DNA of 64,000 nt from Brachionus plicatilis (lineage: Eukaryota; Rotifera; Eurotatoria; Ploima; Brachionidae). The notes under the pieces are model-generated. The model had not been told where the DNA came from and ran no database searches. It saw nothing but the letters and a program-made list of their open reading frames with translations. The position numbers and the translations under genes were made by a program. The stretch covers positions 541,062-605,061 of the forward strand of contig QEOQ01000238.1 in the NCBI GenBank assembly GCA_010279815.1, in the 5' to 3' direction. Every line of letters begins with the position of its first letter. Within the stretch, counting starts at the first letter, position 1. This document shows, one piece after another, positions 43,290 to 55,134 of this stretch.

Positions 43290-45060
43290 TGTTAAATGGC
43301 TTTCAAGACTTCAACTTCTATTAATAGTAAGTGGAAAAGAAAGAAGTATAAGAAAAATTCAATAGTGTATGAACCTTCAACAATGCTTTGTGAAATGAGG
43401 CGATGCCTCCATTGTAACGTTACGTATTCGAAAAAATCAACAACAGTAATGCCTAGCCATTTTAAAAAATGAACATGTAGTATCGCCTCACTCTGAAAAA
43501 AAATTAAGAGACACAAGAGTCCTCGCCAGATGAACAAAAAATTAGAAGATCAAAGTCTAATAAGGCTGAAGAATTCTTGCTACAATCTAATGTTAGTGAA
43601 GCTCTTCCGTTTATGATTGTTGAAAATAAATAATAAAATAACACTTTAACATTTAACGAGTATAACAAGATCAAAAAACGAACTCAGCTTGAGTTAGTAA
43701 AAGCTGATGCTGTTTCTGAAACTCTTGATGGTGGGACGTCTAGGAAAAGCTAAAAGAAAAGTTATCTTGGCATTTTAATGAATTAACTATCTATTCTTTG
43801 TAGCAGAAGATTGGAAATCTGTAACTTGCCCAGTAACCATACTGCTGAAAATATTGCCAAAGCTTTATTTAAAGTTCTGAGTGATTGTGGTTTGATTAAT
43901 AAAATAATGTCTTTTGTAACGGATAACGCCAATAATATGAAGAATGTTAACCGATTTTGAATAGAAAACGTTAAAAATTCTGAGATAAAATTACTCGATA
44001 TTCATTTTCTGGTTGTAAAGCCCATATCAATAACCTTATAGTAATAAAAATTAAAAAGTTTTCAAAAACCTCAACAGATTACCATCTTCTCTTAAAAGAT
44101 TTGGATGAGAGAAAGAAAGCGAATCGGTTGCAAGCATGCAAAATTTTTCAAGTTTATAAATGTCCGAAAATGCTTCTTTGTTTCATTAATCAACCGTTTC
44201 TTGTAAAATTTTTGAAAAAAACTAAAAGCCAGAAATTTCAAACTTAATCGAATTATTCAAGATGTTCAAACTCGATGGAATTCGGCTTTTTTAATGCTTC
44301 AAATAATATTAGACCAAAAAGCCGCAGTAAATAATGTTTTAAGACATCTAAACAAAAAATACAAAAATTCAATTCTAAATGACACCTAAATATAAATGCT
44401 GACGGATTGTGTGCTAATTTTAAAGCTGTTTAATGATCCAATCAATGAGTTATCTGGCGTTAAATATCCTGCAATACCACCTTTAAAAATTATCTCTTTT
44501 TTTTTGTAGAAAAATATGTAGAACAATGCATAAATAAATATAATATTGTAATTTTCAATCTCCTAATTACGGCTACTTATTGAGATGTTAGAACGAAATA
44601 CTTTATAAGATGTTCGGACACACAAAAAACTCATAAAAAAACTTATATACAGCTAAAACTTATAAAAGGAAATTGGTTGAACAATTTCGAAGAGAGTTAA
44701 GGTTGAAATTAAAACAAGGTGAATCTTTAAATTTAAATAAACCTCATTCTCAAGCTAATACTCAGATAGATAAACAAAATCTAGAAGATCCTAAAAAAAT
44801 TGATCCAGTTGAGTTTTGGAAAACTAATTAGGATAATAATCCTTTGCTATACGAGGCTTTTATTAGAATATTTTGCATTCCAGCAACGACAATTCCGTAA
44901 GAACAGCTTTTTTCAAATCCTGGATACAGTGTCTGATATAGAACAAATGTCTCAATTTTCTAATACTAAAATGTCTAAAATAACCAAAACTTCAGGCGAA
45001 AGAGCCATCGGCGTTTTTATCTCTTATTATCTTAAGCCATCACAAAAAGTCAAATAATTA
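43290..45060 (+). pseudogene. hAT transposase relic with BED finger
   Basis: In order on the plus strand: a BED-type finger (RCLHCNVTYSKKSTTVMPSH, then FKK, about 43398-43470); ENIAKALFKVLSDCGL and FVTDNANNMKNV (43845-43940), the hAT catalytic-region motif; FKLDGIRLF and MLQIILDQKAAVNNVLRHLN (about 44260-44360); and the C-terminal dimerisation region DPVEFWKTN, NNPLLYEAFIRIFCIPATT, EQLFSNPGYSVSD (44800-44945). Stops and frameshifts are numerous. This family is distinct from the hAT relic at 14050. Confidence 0.75.
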
Positions 45061-45074
45061 ACTGCTATCGCAAA

Positions 45075-45265
45075 CTTTATTCTTAGCTCATTAAAGAACG
45101 CCTTTACGTTAAGAGATGCCATACTTTGGAAAAAGATTTACACATGTTTTGTTAAACCGCACTTGAAATATGCAAACCTAGCCTTTTGTCCATAAACCAA
45201 GAAAGACAGAAAACTATTAGAAAAAATACAACAAAGATCTACAAAAAACATACAGTGTTTAAAGT
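45075..45265 (+). pseudogene. LINE reverse transcriptase fragment
   Basis: The plus strand reads SSLKNAFTLRDAILWKKIYT, then CFVKPHLKYANLAFCP, a stop, and KKDRKLLEKIQQRSTKNIQ. This is the thumb region of a CR1/Jockey-type reverse transcriptase, a few dozen codons only. Confidence 0.65.
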
Positions 45266-45274
45266 TAAACTGTA

Positions 45275-45625
45275 TAATGGGTAAGATTACATCATTTTAC
45301 GTAATTTTACGTCAGAAAATGTAAGCTTACATAATATTACACCATTTCTTATATGTAAGAAAATGTAAGATATAATCTTATGTAATTTTACTTAAAATTA
45401 CACTAGTTTAAGTAAGTTTTGTCAAAAACGCTTACGGCCAAAAAAAACTGAATTTTAGAGGAAAAAGTGAAAAATTAATAAAAATTTGAATTTTATAAGA
45501 CAATTTTTGAAAAAAAACATTACACTTTGTTACTTTTTTACATCATTTTACGTAAGATTACACAATTTAATGTAAAAATATGTAATTTTCTGTCATATTT
45601 TTTAAGTAATGTAAATATTAGGAAA
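45275..45625. repeat. TTAC/GTAA-rich palindromic repeat
   Basis: Words TTACATCATTTTACGTAA and ATGTAAGATATAATCTTATG recur in both orientations across about 350 bp. It looks like a degenerate MITE. No gene. Confidence 0.5.
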
Positions 45626-45648
45626 GTACGCATATTTTTTATGTCAAA

Positions 45649-45828
45649 AGATGGTTTTAAAAAATAACAAAAAACTTAATGCAATTTAAAAATGATTCAA
45701 AAGTGAAACAATAAATCTTTCTTTAAGAGTATTTGGAATTTTTGCAGAAATTTCTGATTCTGTTTTACATCCCTATTTTCATATCATTTTAAATTGCATA
45801 AAGTTTTTTGTTATTTTTTAAAATCATG
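45649..45828. repeat. Small foldback element
   Basis: Arms of about 45 bp (GGTTTTAAAAAATAACAAAA, then ACTTAATGCAATTTAAAAAT) recur inverted at 45783-45828, with a loop of about 90 bp. Confidence 0.75.
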
Positions 45829-46488
45829 CCGCGATTTTTTTATACTACTACTACATCAGCTTCATGAATAGTCTCAATTCAATTTCAGATTTGACCACGC
45901 TGATATCCAACTTCCCAAAAGACTATTCCTACTTCAATTTTGACAAACATATCAAAAGCATCTGGATATTCAGATGCAGAGCAGTTTCATAAGCTTTAAC
46001 AACTTGTAACATAATGGTGTTTATGGTGTTGATGGACGCTTGGCATGCATGGACGTCGAAATGCTGTGCACTGCCCAAATCAATGAGCCGTTTTTCACCC
46101 GTTTGCACAGAAACAGAATTTTAATGAAATGGATATTCAGCAATTCAAACAGAAAGATGGTATGATTAGAGTTTTTTGGTGATGGATTTAACATTTAAGC
46201 TTAGCAGTAAAATACCAATCAAAGTCAAATTAGTGAAAGGACCAGAGAAAATTTTAGCATAAATGCTTCTCTTAAGGAAATTTAAATCACGTAAGTTGTG
46301 GGTCAATTTTTTGAAAATTTAGTTAAAATTTTTGTTTTCATGAATTTGTTGCTAAGAGATGATCCAAACGGTTCTTATGTGATCATAATTATTATTATCT
46401 TAACGACAGAATTTCTAGAATTTTTTTCTTTCTTGGAAAATAATTTTTTAAATTTATTTATTAAAACTTCAAATTAGAAAAAAATATC

Positions 46489-46781
46489 CAGACTTGTTTT
46501 TAGTCACAAGTCTTAAGTCAAGTCAATGATTTAATAAATCCATATTTGATACCAATAAAGTAGTTGCTTCTAAATTCCTGGCTGTTAATCTTGACATATG
46601 TGGTCTGTTTATGTAACCAGATTTAGAAAAAAATTCTTTCAACTGGTCCAGATGAAGCAGGTATTGATAAAAATTTTTGTGCAAGTCATAACTTAAACTT
46701 AAAAAAAAATAAATTTAAGTCAAGTCATTACTTTAAATTTTTGTGACTTAGACTTAAAACTGTGACTTATAAGCAAGTCTG
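46489..46781. mobile_element. hAT MITE carrying a piece of hAT C terminus
   Basis: The ends CAGACTTGTTTTTAGTCACA and, inverted, TGTGACTTATAAGCAAGTCTG (abridged) enclose 293 bp. On the minus strand the interior reads HLDQLKEFFSKSGYINRPHM then SRLT, followed by LEATTLLV, the C-terminal dimerisation segment seen in the relic at 14050. It is thus an internal-deletion derivative of that autonomous family. Its 8-bp flanks (AAAATATC and AAAAATCT) are similar but not identical. Confidence 0.75.
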
Positions 46782-47323
46782 AAAAATCTATATCGTGTTA
46801 CTTAATATAATTCCAGATAAAAATTTGAATAATGAATTTTAATATTTAAAATTTTTTAAGTATTATTTTCGACTCAATTTCGCTTGTCTACCCTATTCCT
46901 TGTTGGTTTACAACAGAATTGACCAAATGACTTGTTAAATTCGGTTTACATCAATATTCTTTGATTAAATAAATAATACACCTTTTTTTAACTTTTGAAT
47001 AGTTGAAAATAACTATCAAAATGGCAAAGTCAATTCACAGCTCTACTTTTTGGAGGCTTTTTATTAAATGGCTTTAATCGTTTTTTAAGTTTGAATTTTT
47101 ATAAATTAAAAATTGCATATGATTAATTTTCGATTTTATTCCTAAACAATATGAATATTTAGAAAATAAACATAGCAAATTTTTTTTTAATTTTAAAAAA
47201 GCTTTAATTTTTTTTTAAAAATGAAAAAAACGCCTTCTTCATTTTTCTTTTTTATTTTTTTTATTTGTTTTCGCAACTGTGCTAAAACTTCTTCTAAATA
47301 AAATATTGAAAAAACAGAGCATA

Positions 47324-47950
47324 CCGTAAAACCTTGCAAACTACCCCGGCGTTATAGTGTGTAATTTGCTATAGCCCCCTCTTCCTAAAAGAAAACGAGG
47401 TAGGCAATTCGACAAAATGATTATTCAAAACTCGTTTGATCAAGCAGGAATAACATCCAACATTATCGACCTATTTCATAGACAGCTTAGGTATTTTATT
47501 ATTAATCAAGAATTTATTGATGATGTAGAGGATGATAATGCGCAAGATTTGAACGCTTTTATTTCAGGGGATGAAGCTAACATTCACGATTTAGATTTAG
47601 ATGACTTTGACGATGATGAAGATGATGAAGATAATTCAGACACAGAAATGGCTTAGTTTTTGTAAAATATTAAAACATTGTATAGTTATAATTTCTATTT
47701 TTTTAATATTTTTTTTTAATTTTTTTATTAATTTTTTTTCAAAAGTACCGAAATTTTCTTTAAAAGCCCAGTCAAAAATTAAACTTTTTTCCGTATTACC
47801 CCATCAATTTAAATAAATAATTTCAATATAAGCCCGGGCTTCTAATTTATTTTTTTTTTAAATAATTTTACAGAATAAATTGCTGTTAAATTATAATTCC
47901 CCCCCATTTTCTCGTTTGAACCCCATAGAGTAGTTTGCAAGGTTTTACGG
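47324..47950 (+). mobile_element. pogo-like MITE with acidic tail ORF
   Basis: Ends CCGTAAAACCTTGCAAACTA and inverted AGTTTGCAAGGTTTTACGG, flanked by TA. The frame at 47417-47656 (SFDQAGITSNIIDLF, then a tail of Asp/Glu such as DLDLDDFDDDEDDED) is the C-terminal acidic end of a pogo/CENP-B-like transposase. The DDE core is gone. A related terminus lies at about 52465-52492. Confidence 0.8.
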
Positions 47951-47952
47951 TA

Positions 47953-49470
47953 AATAAAATAACATTAAAAATCAATTAAATGTCCTTAAGTTAATATTAA
48001 TATTAATCTTATATTGAGCAATAGAAATTTAATTAACCAGAGTGGTAATGTACTCCAAATTTTTCCTAGATTGGAGTATGATGAAGTGTACAAAAACACC
48101 AAACAAAATTTAATTAGAAATACAGATAGATGAACTAACTCCAAATAATTCTTAAATAGTACGAGGAGATGTAGGCTACATTACACCTACTCCTTTACCT
48201 AATACTCGATTTTTGGAATCCGCTTGCATAAATGTAGGCTATATTCTATTTAATGTAAATGAATAGCTCACTTTTTTTTTAACTTAGTTAATCATATTTT
48301 GTTTAATTTTGTTTTATCATCAAAGTTTATAAATACCAATTTTGTAAAATTATATTAACAAAAAAGAATTTTATTTTTTGTAATTTGTGAAAGATTCATA
48401 GTGTGATGTCGCAGCTTAGCTGCAATCAAATAGTCAAATTTACTTGTTTTATTTTTATATATTTATACATGTTTTTATATTTATTCAATTTTTCTAACGT
48501 AAATATCCGAATTTATTGACATGTTGTTCAAAATTGAGCACTGTTTTTGAAAAAAATAAAAATTCATTATTTTAAAATTTTCATTTTAATAGTTTCAGCT
48601 TTTACGAAATTCAATTAAAAATAGAAATTTATTTATGTTTTAAATCCAAATTTCATTGAAGCCGGATGTACTTTTTGACAAATGTTAACATATTCCTTTT
48701 TTAAGACATGTCATATAAATTTAACATTGATCATCAATGCTCATTTTTTAGTGACGTGTCATTATTTTTTGGGACAAGGCAGCAAGCAGCTAAAAAGCAA
48801 AAAATGCTAGAAAATAAAATCTGTTTTTTTAATAATAAAAAATCCATTTTTCCTTATTGATCAATGTTTACCAATTTTTACCATTTTTCACCTTTTTTTA
48901 CAAAAATTTACCAAAATTTACGTCAATTTTCATCAAAAATTTCAATCAAATTTTATTTTTTTTACTTTTTCAAAAATTAGAAAAAAAAATTTCTATTCAT
49001 GAAAATTGTTTTTTTTATCGGGAAATTTTGGATTTTTTTTTTCACTGAATTTTACAATAATTATGGGTAATTTACGATAATTATCGCTATTTAACGATAA
49101 ATACCGTTTTTAGATTACCATATTTTACGTTAAATATGGTAAAATATCGTGAATTTACCATAATTTACGTAAATATGGTGAATTCAAAGTATCGTAGCAG
49201 CTATGTATGTAAAAAATTTCTAAGCTTATCAAATTTTTGTAAAAATAAGCGTTCAAATAATCATTGAAGGGGAGCTTTTTGGACTTGATTCTTTTTAGCA
49301 ATATTTATTAAATAAACATTTGAGCTCAAGCTTGTTTTACTTTAATAATTGTCCAACGAGAACAACGCACATAATGCCATTTTTTCAAATGAATATTATT
49401 CACTTTTTCCTTAATTTGTTTTTCCACTTTTCTGTCCCTATACTGTATAAGAAAACTACTGTTGAGTAAA
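47953..49470. other. Region without gene, TTTACC/TTTACG repeats
   Basis: AT-rich. Between 48865 and 49190 the words TTTACCA, TTACGATAATTATCG and ATTTACGTAAATATGGT recur in both orientations and may be a decayed MITE. Nothing else seen. Confidence 0.4.
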
Positions 49471-49473
49471 ATC

Positions 49474-49479
49474 TTTATT
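49474..49479 (-). promoter_or_regulatory. Probable EFSEC polyadenylation signal
   Basis: AATAAA on the minus strand, 83 bp beyond the EFSEC stop codon. Confidence 0.5.
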
Positions 49480-49561
49480 GCTAAGAAAAAAAAAACAAAA
49501 ATTACAAAAAAAAAATAAAATATTAAAAAAATTTAAAAAACAAAAATTTCAATTTAAAAAT

Positions 49562-52500
49562 CTACTGAGTCATCTTTTTTTTATCATCATAAACAAACCT
49601 CTTGAAATTGAGTATAATTTTCACAGGACCATATTGCGGCTGTACTGCACCTTTTTTATCCAAGCAATCTCTTAATTTTTGTGACAGTCCATTAGCAATG
49701 CGAACTTTAAATTTTCCACTCTGTCCAAAGCCGGACTCAATAACTCCCTCGTCTCCAGTGGACAGCTGAACCCTCAGACCAACAAAAATGTCAATATTGG
49801 TCTCTTTTTTAAACAATGCCTTTCCAATCACTGTAAACTCATCGTGTTTTCTCTCAACAACACCTTCTTTGGACTTTTCTTTGTAAACCTTCAGCGCCAA
49901 CAGCTCATTTTCTCTAAAATCTTTGCTTCCAAACGAGTGCAAGACTCGGCCATAAAAAGCTATACGGCACTGATTCAAATGGATGTCAGTGTCCAATTTT
50001 GATCCTATTAAAAGACTCTTTTCCACACAAAGCACTCCGTGCTCGCTGGTAGACTCACAGCCAAAGTCAATCAGTGCATACACTTTTGTGTCTTTTGGAC
50101 TTTGGTCTAAGTATTCCTGATCTACTTCTGGGATATGCAAAAATTCACTTTCAAAACTGAACTCTTTCTGGGCACTGAAAAGCTCGACTTTTGCCAAGAC
50201 TGTCTCGTGACCAACTGAAATGTGAAATTTAGATCTTGACTCTATTTTAGACTTAAAATGCTTTATCTTATTGAGCTCGATAATGACTGCGTATGCTGTT
50301 TTGACATAGCCTGGCGAGCAGACAAAGCCGCGCTCAAATTGTTTAGAGTCAAAGTTGGCCAAACAAATACCACATCGATCGCCCTGGATCGCTTTGTCCA
50401 CTGGCTTTCGAAACACTTGAATTGATTTTACTTTATTTTTACTTTTTAAGACCGGAATTTCAACATTCTTTTAAATTAAAATTGAAAATTTTTTTTTTAT
50501 CAAAATATTTAAGGTTTGGGATTTAACGCTCTCAAATAATTGGAATCCATTTGAGTTTTAATCTTAACTTTTTAGATTATGATCAAATTTGAAGTATTTT
50601 AATTCAAAATTTTTTAAAATAAATTAACAGCTTATATAACATATTAAAAATTTTACTTATCTTTAAGATTATTTAATTTTATGGTTGTGATATGACACGC
50701 AGTCATAGAACATTCTAAAATATTTTAGTTATTTAAACATGTTCTCATGGAACAATCTTTAATGTTTTTAATTATTTAAGTTAAATAATATGTTATCTGT
50801 TTTTTATTATTTTATATTAGTTATGAATTTTAATATTCTATTACTTAACTTTTAATGCTGAGTTTCTTAAATATTAATTAAGGAGAATTATTATAAATAA
50901 TCTCTACATTTTTATTGATAGATATAATAAAGAAAATATCAAACAACGATCCATTTTAACTATCCTTCAGCCTCACATGGTCAACTAAGAAAAAATTCAA
51001 AAGTTTTTTTTGGTTCATAAACTTCAAATAATTTTTTTCTTAATTTACCTCTGTGAAAAATGGTTCACAAAATTTATTTACTAATTTTTTTGAGTAAAAA
51101 TTGCGACAAACTGGTCACAAAATTGACCAGTCCCATAATTTTAAGATTAAAAAATTATTCATACCGCTTATCGCTTTATTATCTCTTTTCTTTAAAAAAT
51201 TAGGTTTTATATTCAATACAGTATATTAATAATTGAATATGTTGAAAATTAAAAGTAAGTAAAAATTCGCTGTGAAATATTTAGGAAACAAACTCGAAAT
51301 AAAGTTTAAAGTAAAAAATAGTATCTTGACTAATTATTTATTATATATAATTTTTTATTTTACTTTAACTTTGTTTTAATTTATTATTAAATTTTTTTAA
51401 GGGTATTTAGTTTGGCGCAGAAAAAAAAATAAAGAGATTAATTTTTGGAAAATTCCTTAAATAAAATAAAACTTTTTTAAGGGTAAAAATCTGTTAATAA
51501 GTCTTCTTTCATAATCTTTTCTAAACATAATAAAGATAATATTGACTTTAAAATAAAAAATATATAAAATTAAAATTGAAAAGTTCTTAGCTAAAAAATT
51601 TGAATCAAATTTCCACCTCAAAGGTTGATGAACTAAAGAAACGTTGTAGTTCAGGGTTAAACTAAATAAAAATTATTTAAATCACATCATAGTTTAATTG
51701 CGTGGCACTGTTAAATAAATAAAAAAGAAGATTTTCTCTACTCAGCCTTTAATCAAAACTCTAACTTAAACTAAAATACAACATAAATATATAAAGAGAG
51801 AGAGAGACAGGGCCTGGGGTACATAAGGTGTTACAATGGCAAAATGAAAATTATTGTACATTTTTATATTTTTACATTTTTACATTTTTGAGAGAAAAAA
51901 AAAATCTCAAAATCAAAAAATCTAAAAAAATTTTCATTTGAGAAAAGTAAAAATAAATTCGCAATTACTTAAAAAGGAGTTTTAGAAAAATTTAAATGTA
52001 AAAATCAAGGATAATTTTTTGTAAATCTTTTTTAATTAATTGCGAATTTATTATTACTTTTCTTAATGAAAGTTTTTTTAAGTTTTTTTATTTTGAGATT
52101 TTTATTTTTTCTCTCAAAAATGTAAAAATGTAAAAATATAAAAATATAAAAATATACAATAAGTTACATTTTGCCGTTACAATAGCTTATTTTACTATTT
52201 TAATTCTTTTATTTTGATTTTTTTATTAATATGAGGGATTTTTTTTTAAAATAAAGGTTAGTTTTAAATTGGAAAATTCATCCCTGAAAATTTATTGCAC
52301 AAGCAATTTTTGTAAAGGATTAAAATGTGAAAAAAAGATTTAAACAGTAGCTCATAAGCTTATATATTTTTTAAAATTGAAAATGAAATAGAAAAAAATT
52401 GGATTTGTAACAGAGTCTTAGGTACTGGGCTTATGGCTATTTATACACAAGAACCCCGCGCTAATTTGCAAGGATTTACGGTCTTACCATTCCTCATAGC

Positions 52501-55134
52501 CTGACTTGTTTATAAGTGACAAAATTGAAGTTAAAACTTAATTTTTGTTTGGTATTTTGAATTTTCAATACAAATAGGATAAAAATTCTTCATTTTTTAA
52601 TAAATTAAAATTAAATTTAACAAAAAACATTTGAAAAAATTCTGCAACATACTTTTTTGCACCTTTTTATCCAAAATAAATTTTCTCATGTAAAAAAAGA
52701 CAAAAAATAAATAAGATTTAAATAGATGATTGATTTGATCTACTAAAAAAAAGGAAATTAGATATTTTATTTGGCGTGTGCTAATTCATTAACTAAAATT
52801 ACTTATTTTTTACCAATTTTCCTAGATGAATATAAAAATGACTTCCATTTCATAAAATTACTTAGTTAATTTAAAAATGTGGATTTATTTTAAAAATCAA
52901 GTATGATACTAGTTTTTTCAATATTTAATTAAATTTAAAAAAAAAAAATTTTATTTAGCTTTTTTAAAAATTTTTATTTATCCTTTGCCTCTATATGAAC
53001 CAAATTGTAACGAGCAAAAATTTATTGAGATCTTAATTAGAAACCAGATTACAGAACTCACATTTTTCATCAAAATTCATACCATAATATTCTTAATTAT
53101 CTAAATATTGTTCTAATTCAAAAAAAAAATCTAATTGTACAAAACATCCTTCTCTGGCTTAAAAAGATGCTCAAAATCCAGTTAAACATCTATCTGCTGA
53201 TTTTTATTTTTTTTTAAGTATAAATATGTTTAATTTATAATTTTAATACGATTTAGAAAAATTAATAAGAATAATATCAGTTATGCAAATTTAGGAAAAA
53301 AAATTTTTTTTAGTAATTTTAGTTAAAGTTTCAGCAGTTTTGGTTTTGGTTAAAAAATAATAAATCGCCATTTTATTTTAGGCAAAAAGGGTGCAAAAAA
53401 GTATATTTATTTGTTATTAAATGAAAAAAATTTTAAGTCATTGCCTTGACTTGATCTAAGACTTGTGACTTATAAACAAGTCTGCTCATAGCTTTAAATG
53501 ATGTAAAAAAGATATTAGTCAGCCATTCACTTAGGATAAAAATTGGGTCATGTCCAGAATGTGATCAAGTGTTCACCAAAAAATGTGATCATAGGTATCA
53601 TGTCCAGAATTTGATCAATGATCACATATTTCGTGATCAAAAAAGCCTCTAATTTATGAAAAAATAAAAATAAATTTTTTTTGGTGATCAGAAAATTTTT
53701 TAAAATATATTAAACTTTATTACCAATTTTCAAAAAAAAATTTAAGTCTCAATTTTCAAAATAAAATAAAACAAAATCTAATTTATTCTTTGTGTTTTTT
53801 TTGACATGTGCAATTTAACACCCTTTTCATTTTTCATAAATTCACCACAAATGCTACATTCTACCGATTTTGACTGTTTGCTTAATGCTTTTTTTGCAGT
53901 TAATTTAGCTGCATCGGACGATTCTACTGTGACCAAAGCAATTTCTTTGTAAAAACTGCCTTTTCTTTTACGGTTTTTAAATCTTAATTTATATTTCAAA
54001 AACATATAGTTTATTATGGTTGGAATTTTTTTTTGTTTTTTTTGTTATTTCATTCAATGTTAACATAATTTTAAAATTTTGAAATTTCTAGAATGAAAAA
54101 AATTTTTGATTTCAACAAAAAAAATTTCATGTGATCAAAAAAAATTTTATGTGATCAAAAAAATTTTTATGTGATCAAAAAAAATTTTATGTGATCAAAA
54201 AAATTTTTATGTGATCAAAAAAAAATTTTGGAGATCAATTTTTGATCACAAAGAGTACACTTAATATCTTGGTGATCAAAATGATCACATTCTGGACATG
54301 ACCCTAAAAATTTTGATGCAAAATACAAATGTTCTGAATTCTTAATTAAAAAGTTAATAACATTCCAATTACCACATCGTTTACAAAAAAATTAGTTCTC
54401 TAGTTAACTTAAAAAAAATAAAATAAAAAAATTACATCATTTATTTTGACATTTCCATTCAAGATTGTGCCTGTCATGACAGTTCCTTGGCCTTTGATGG
54501 TGAAACAATGATCCACTGAGTACAAAAATGGTCCATCTTGTTCATTACGACTTGGCAAAAAAGTAATTTGGCTAAGCTTGTCGATCAAGGTGCTCATATT
54601 GAGCATTGATTCATTTTGAAGACTAGCAGCAACTGGAATGATGGTTGAGTTGGCAAATTTGGTATTTTCTAGAGTTTTAAGCAAACGTCTGGACATTTTT
54701 TCGATGGCAGAGTCCCTTTTGCCTTCGTCTACAAGGTCAAGTTTGTTCAGAACAATGAGCATTTGGCTGCAGCATATTTCGCCAATGATGAGGCATTCGG
54801 CTGTTTGGGTTTGGATGCCTTTGGTGATGTCAATGACCAGGATCATCATGTCGATGATCTGGGCGCCGCCAATTATTGTTCTGATCAGAGATGCATGGCC
54901 CGGACAGTCCACCAGGGTGTATTGGACAAAGTCGTAGCCTTTCAGCTTTAATGACTCGTTTGAAGGAATTGTGAATGAGGAGAAGCCCAGATCGAGAGTA
55001 ATGCCACGCTGTTTGCTCTGGGGATTCTTGTCAAAGCATGCCGTGCTGGCTACCGTGCTCAATGCTTTGGCTAGACTTGTTTTACCGCTGTCCACGTGGC
55101 CAAGAACTCCAATGTTAAAGTTTAGAGTAGACAT
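49562..55134 (-). CDS. EEFSEC: Selenocysteine-specific elongation factor, two exons
   Basis: Exon 1 runs 55134-54436 and exon 2 50467-49562. The GT (54435) and AG (50468) junction is phase 0 and joins LNGNVKIND to NVEIPVLKSKNKVKSIQV, exactly as the family reads through domain 2. The 534-residue protein is the GTPase that brings Sec-tRNA to the ribosome at UGA codons. Exon 1 has the GTP-binding motifs GHVDSGKT (12-19), RGITLDLGF (43-51), DCPGH (76-80) and NKLD (130-133), then domain 2 (GQGTVMTGTILNG). Exon 2 has DRCGICLANFDSKQFERG, domain 3 and the EFSEC-specific domain 4 (IESGFGQSGKFKVRIANGLS). It is shorter than the roughly 600 residues usual in vertebrates but has all parts. The 3968-nt intron holds a foldback and a Merlin-like element. 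Frame and splice sites are intact. Confidence 0.94.
50470..51820. other. EFSEC intron, AT-rich part
   Basis: No element or gene recognised. A GA microsatellite lies at 51795-51808. Confidence 0.5.
51829..52192. mobile_element. Foldback MITE in EFSEC intron
   Basis: Arms of about 150 bp are inverted copies. Outer ends are TTACAATGGCAAAATG and CATTTTGCCGTTACAAT. Then come repeated ACATTTTTA/TAAAAATGT words, GAGAGAAAAAAAAAATCTC and its complement, and AATAAATTCGCAATTA opposite TAATTGCGAATTTATT. It has no gene. Confidence 0.8.
52193..53544. other. EFSEC intron, AT-rich part
   Basis: No gene. A pogo-like terminus (AATTTGCAAGGATTTACGG) lies near 52474-52492 and GACTTG/CAAGTC words of the hAT MITE family occur at 52500 and 53440-53490. 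These are only fragments. Confidence 0.4.
53545..54304 (-). mobile_element. Merlin-like element (GTGATCA family), 8-bp target duplication
   Basis: The 23-bp ends GGGTCATGTCCAGAATGTGA(TCA) are perfectly inverted and flanked by TAAAAATT on both sides (53537-53544 and 54305-54312). GTGATCA/TGATCAC words are repeated near both ends, including five tandem 20-bp units at 54131-54230. A minus-strand frame (54005-53778) encodes a 75-residue protein with a C-terminal C2H2-type finger, CSICGEFMKNEKGVKLHM. The same finger is in the element at 62092, which also contains a Merlin catalytic motif. The element lies in the EFSEC intron. Confidence 0.85.
54131..54230. repeat. Five tandem 20-bp units in the Merlin-like element
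   Basis: The unit GTGATCAAAAAAAATTTTAT is repeated five times with exact 20-bp period and one or two changes. It is an amplified form of the subterminal GTGATCA motif of the surrounding element. Confidence 0.95.

Noticed and set aside
48857..49675. Phe/Lys-rich open frames
   Set aside because: Composition reflects poly-A/T DNA; no conserved motif, and the second overlaps the EFSEC 3' end in antisense.
54131..54230. Regular 20-bp repeats resembling a repeat array
   Set aside because: The units are directly tandem with no unique spacers and belong to a transposon end, so this is not a CRISPR array.
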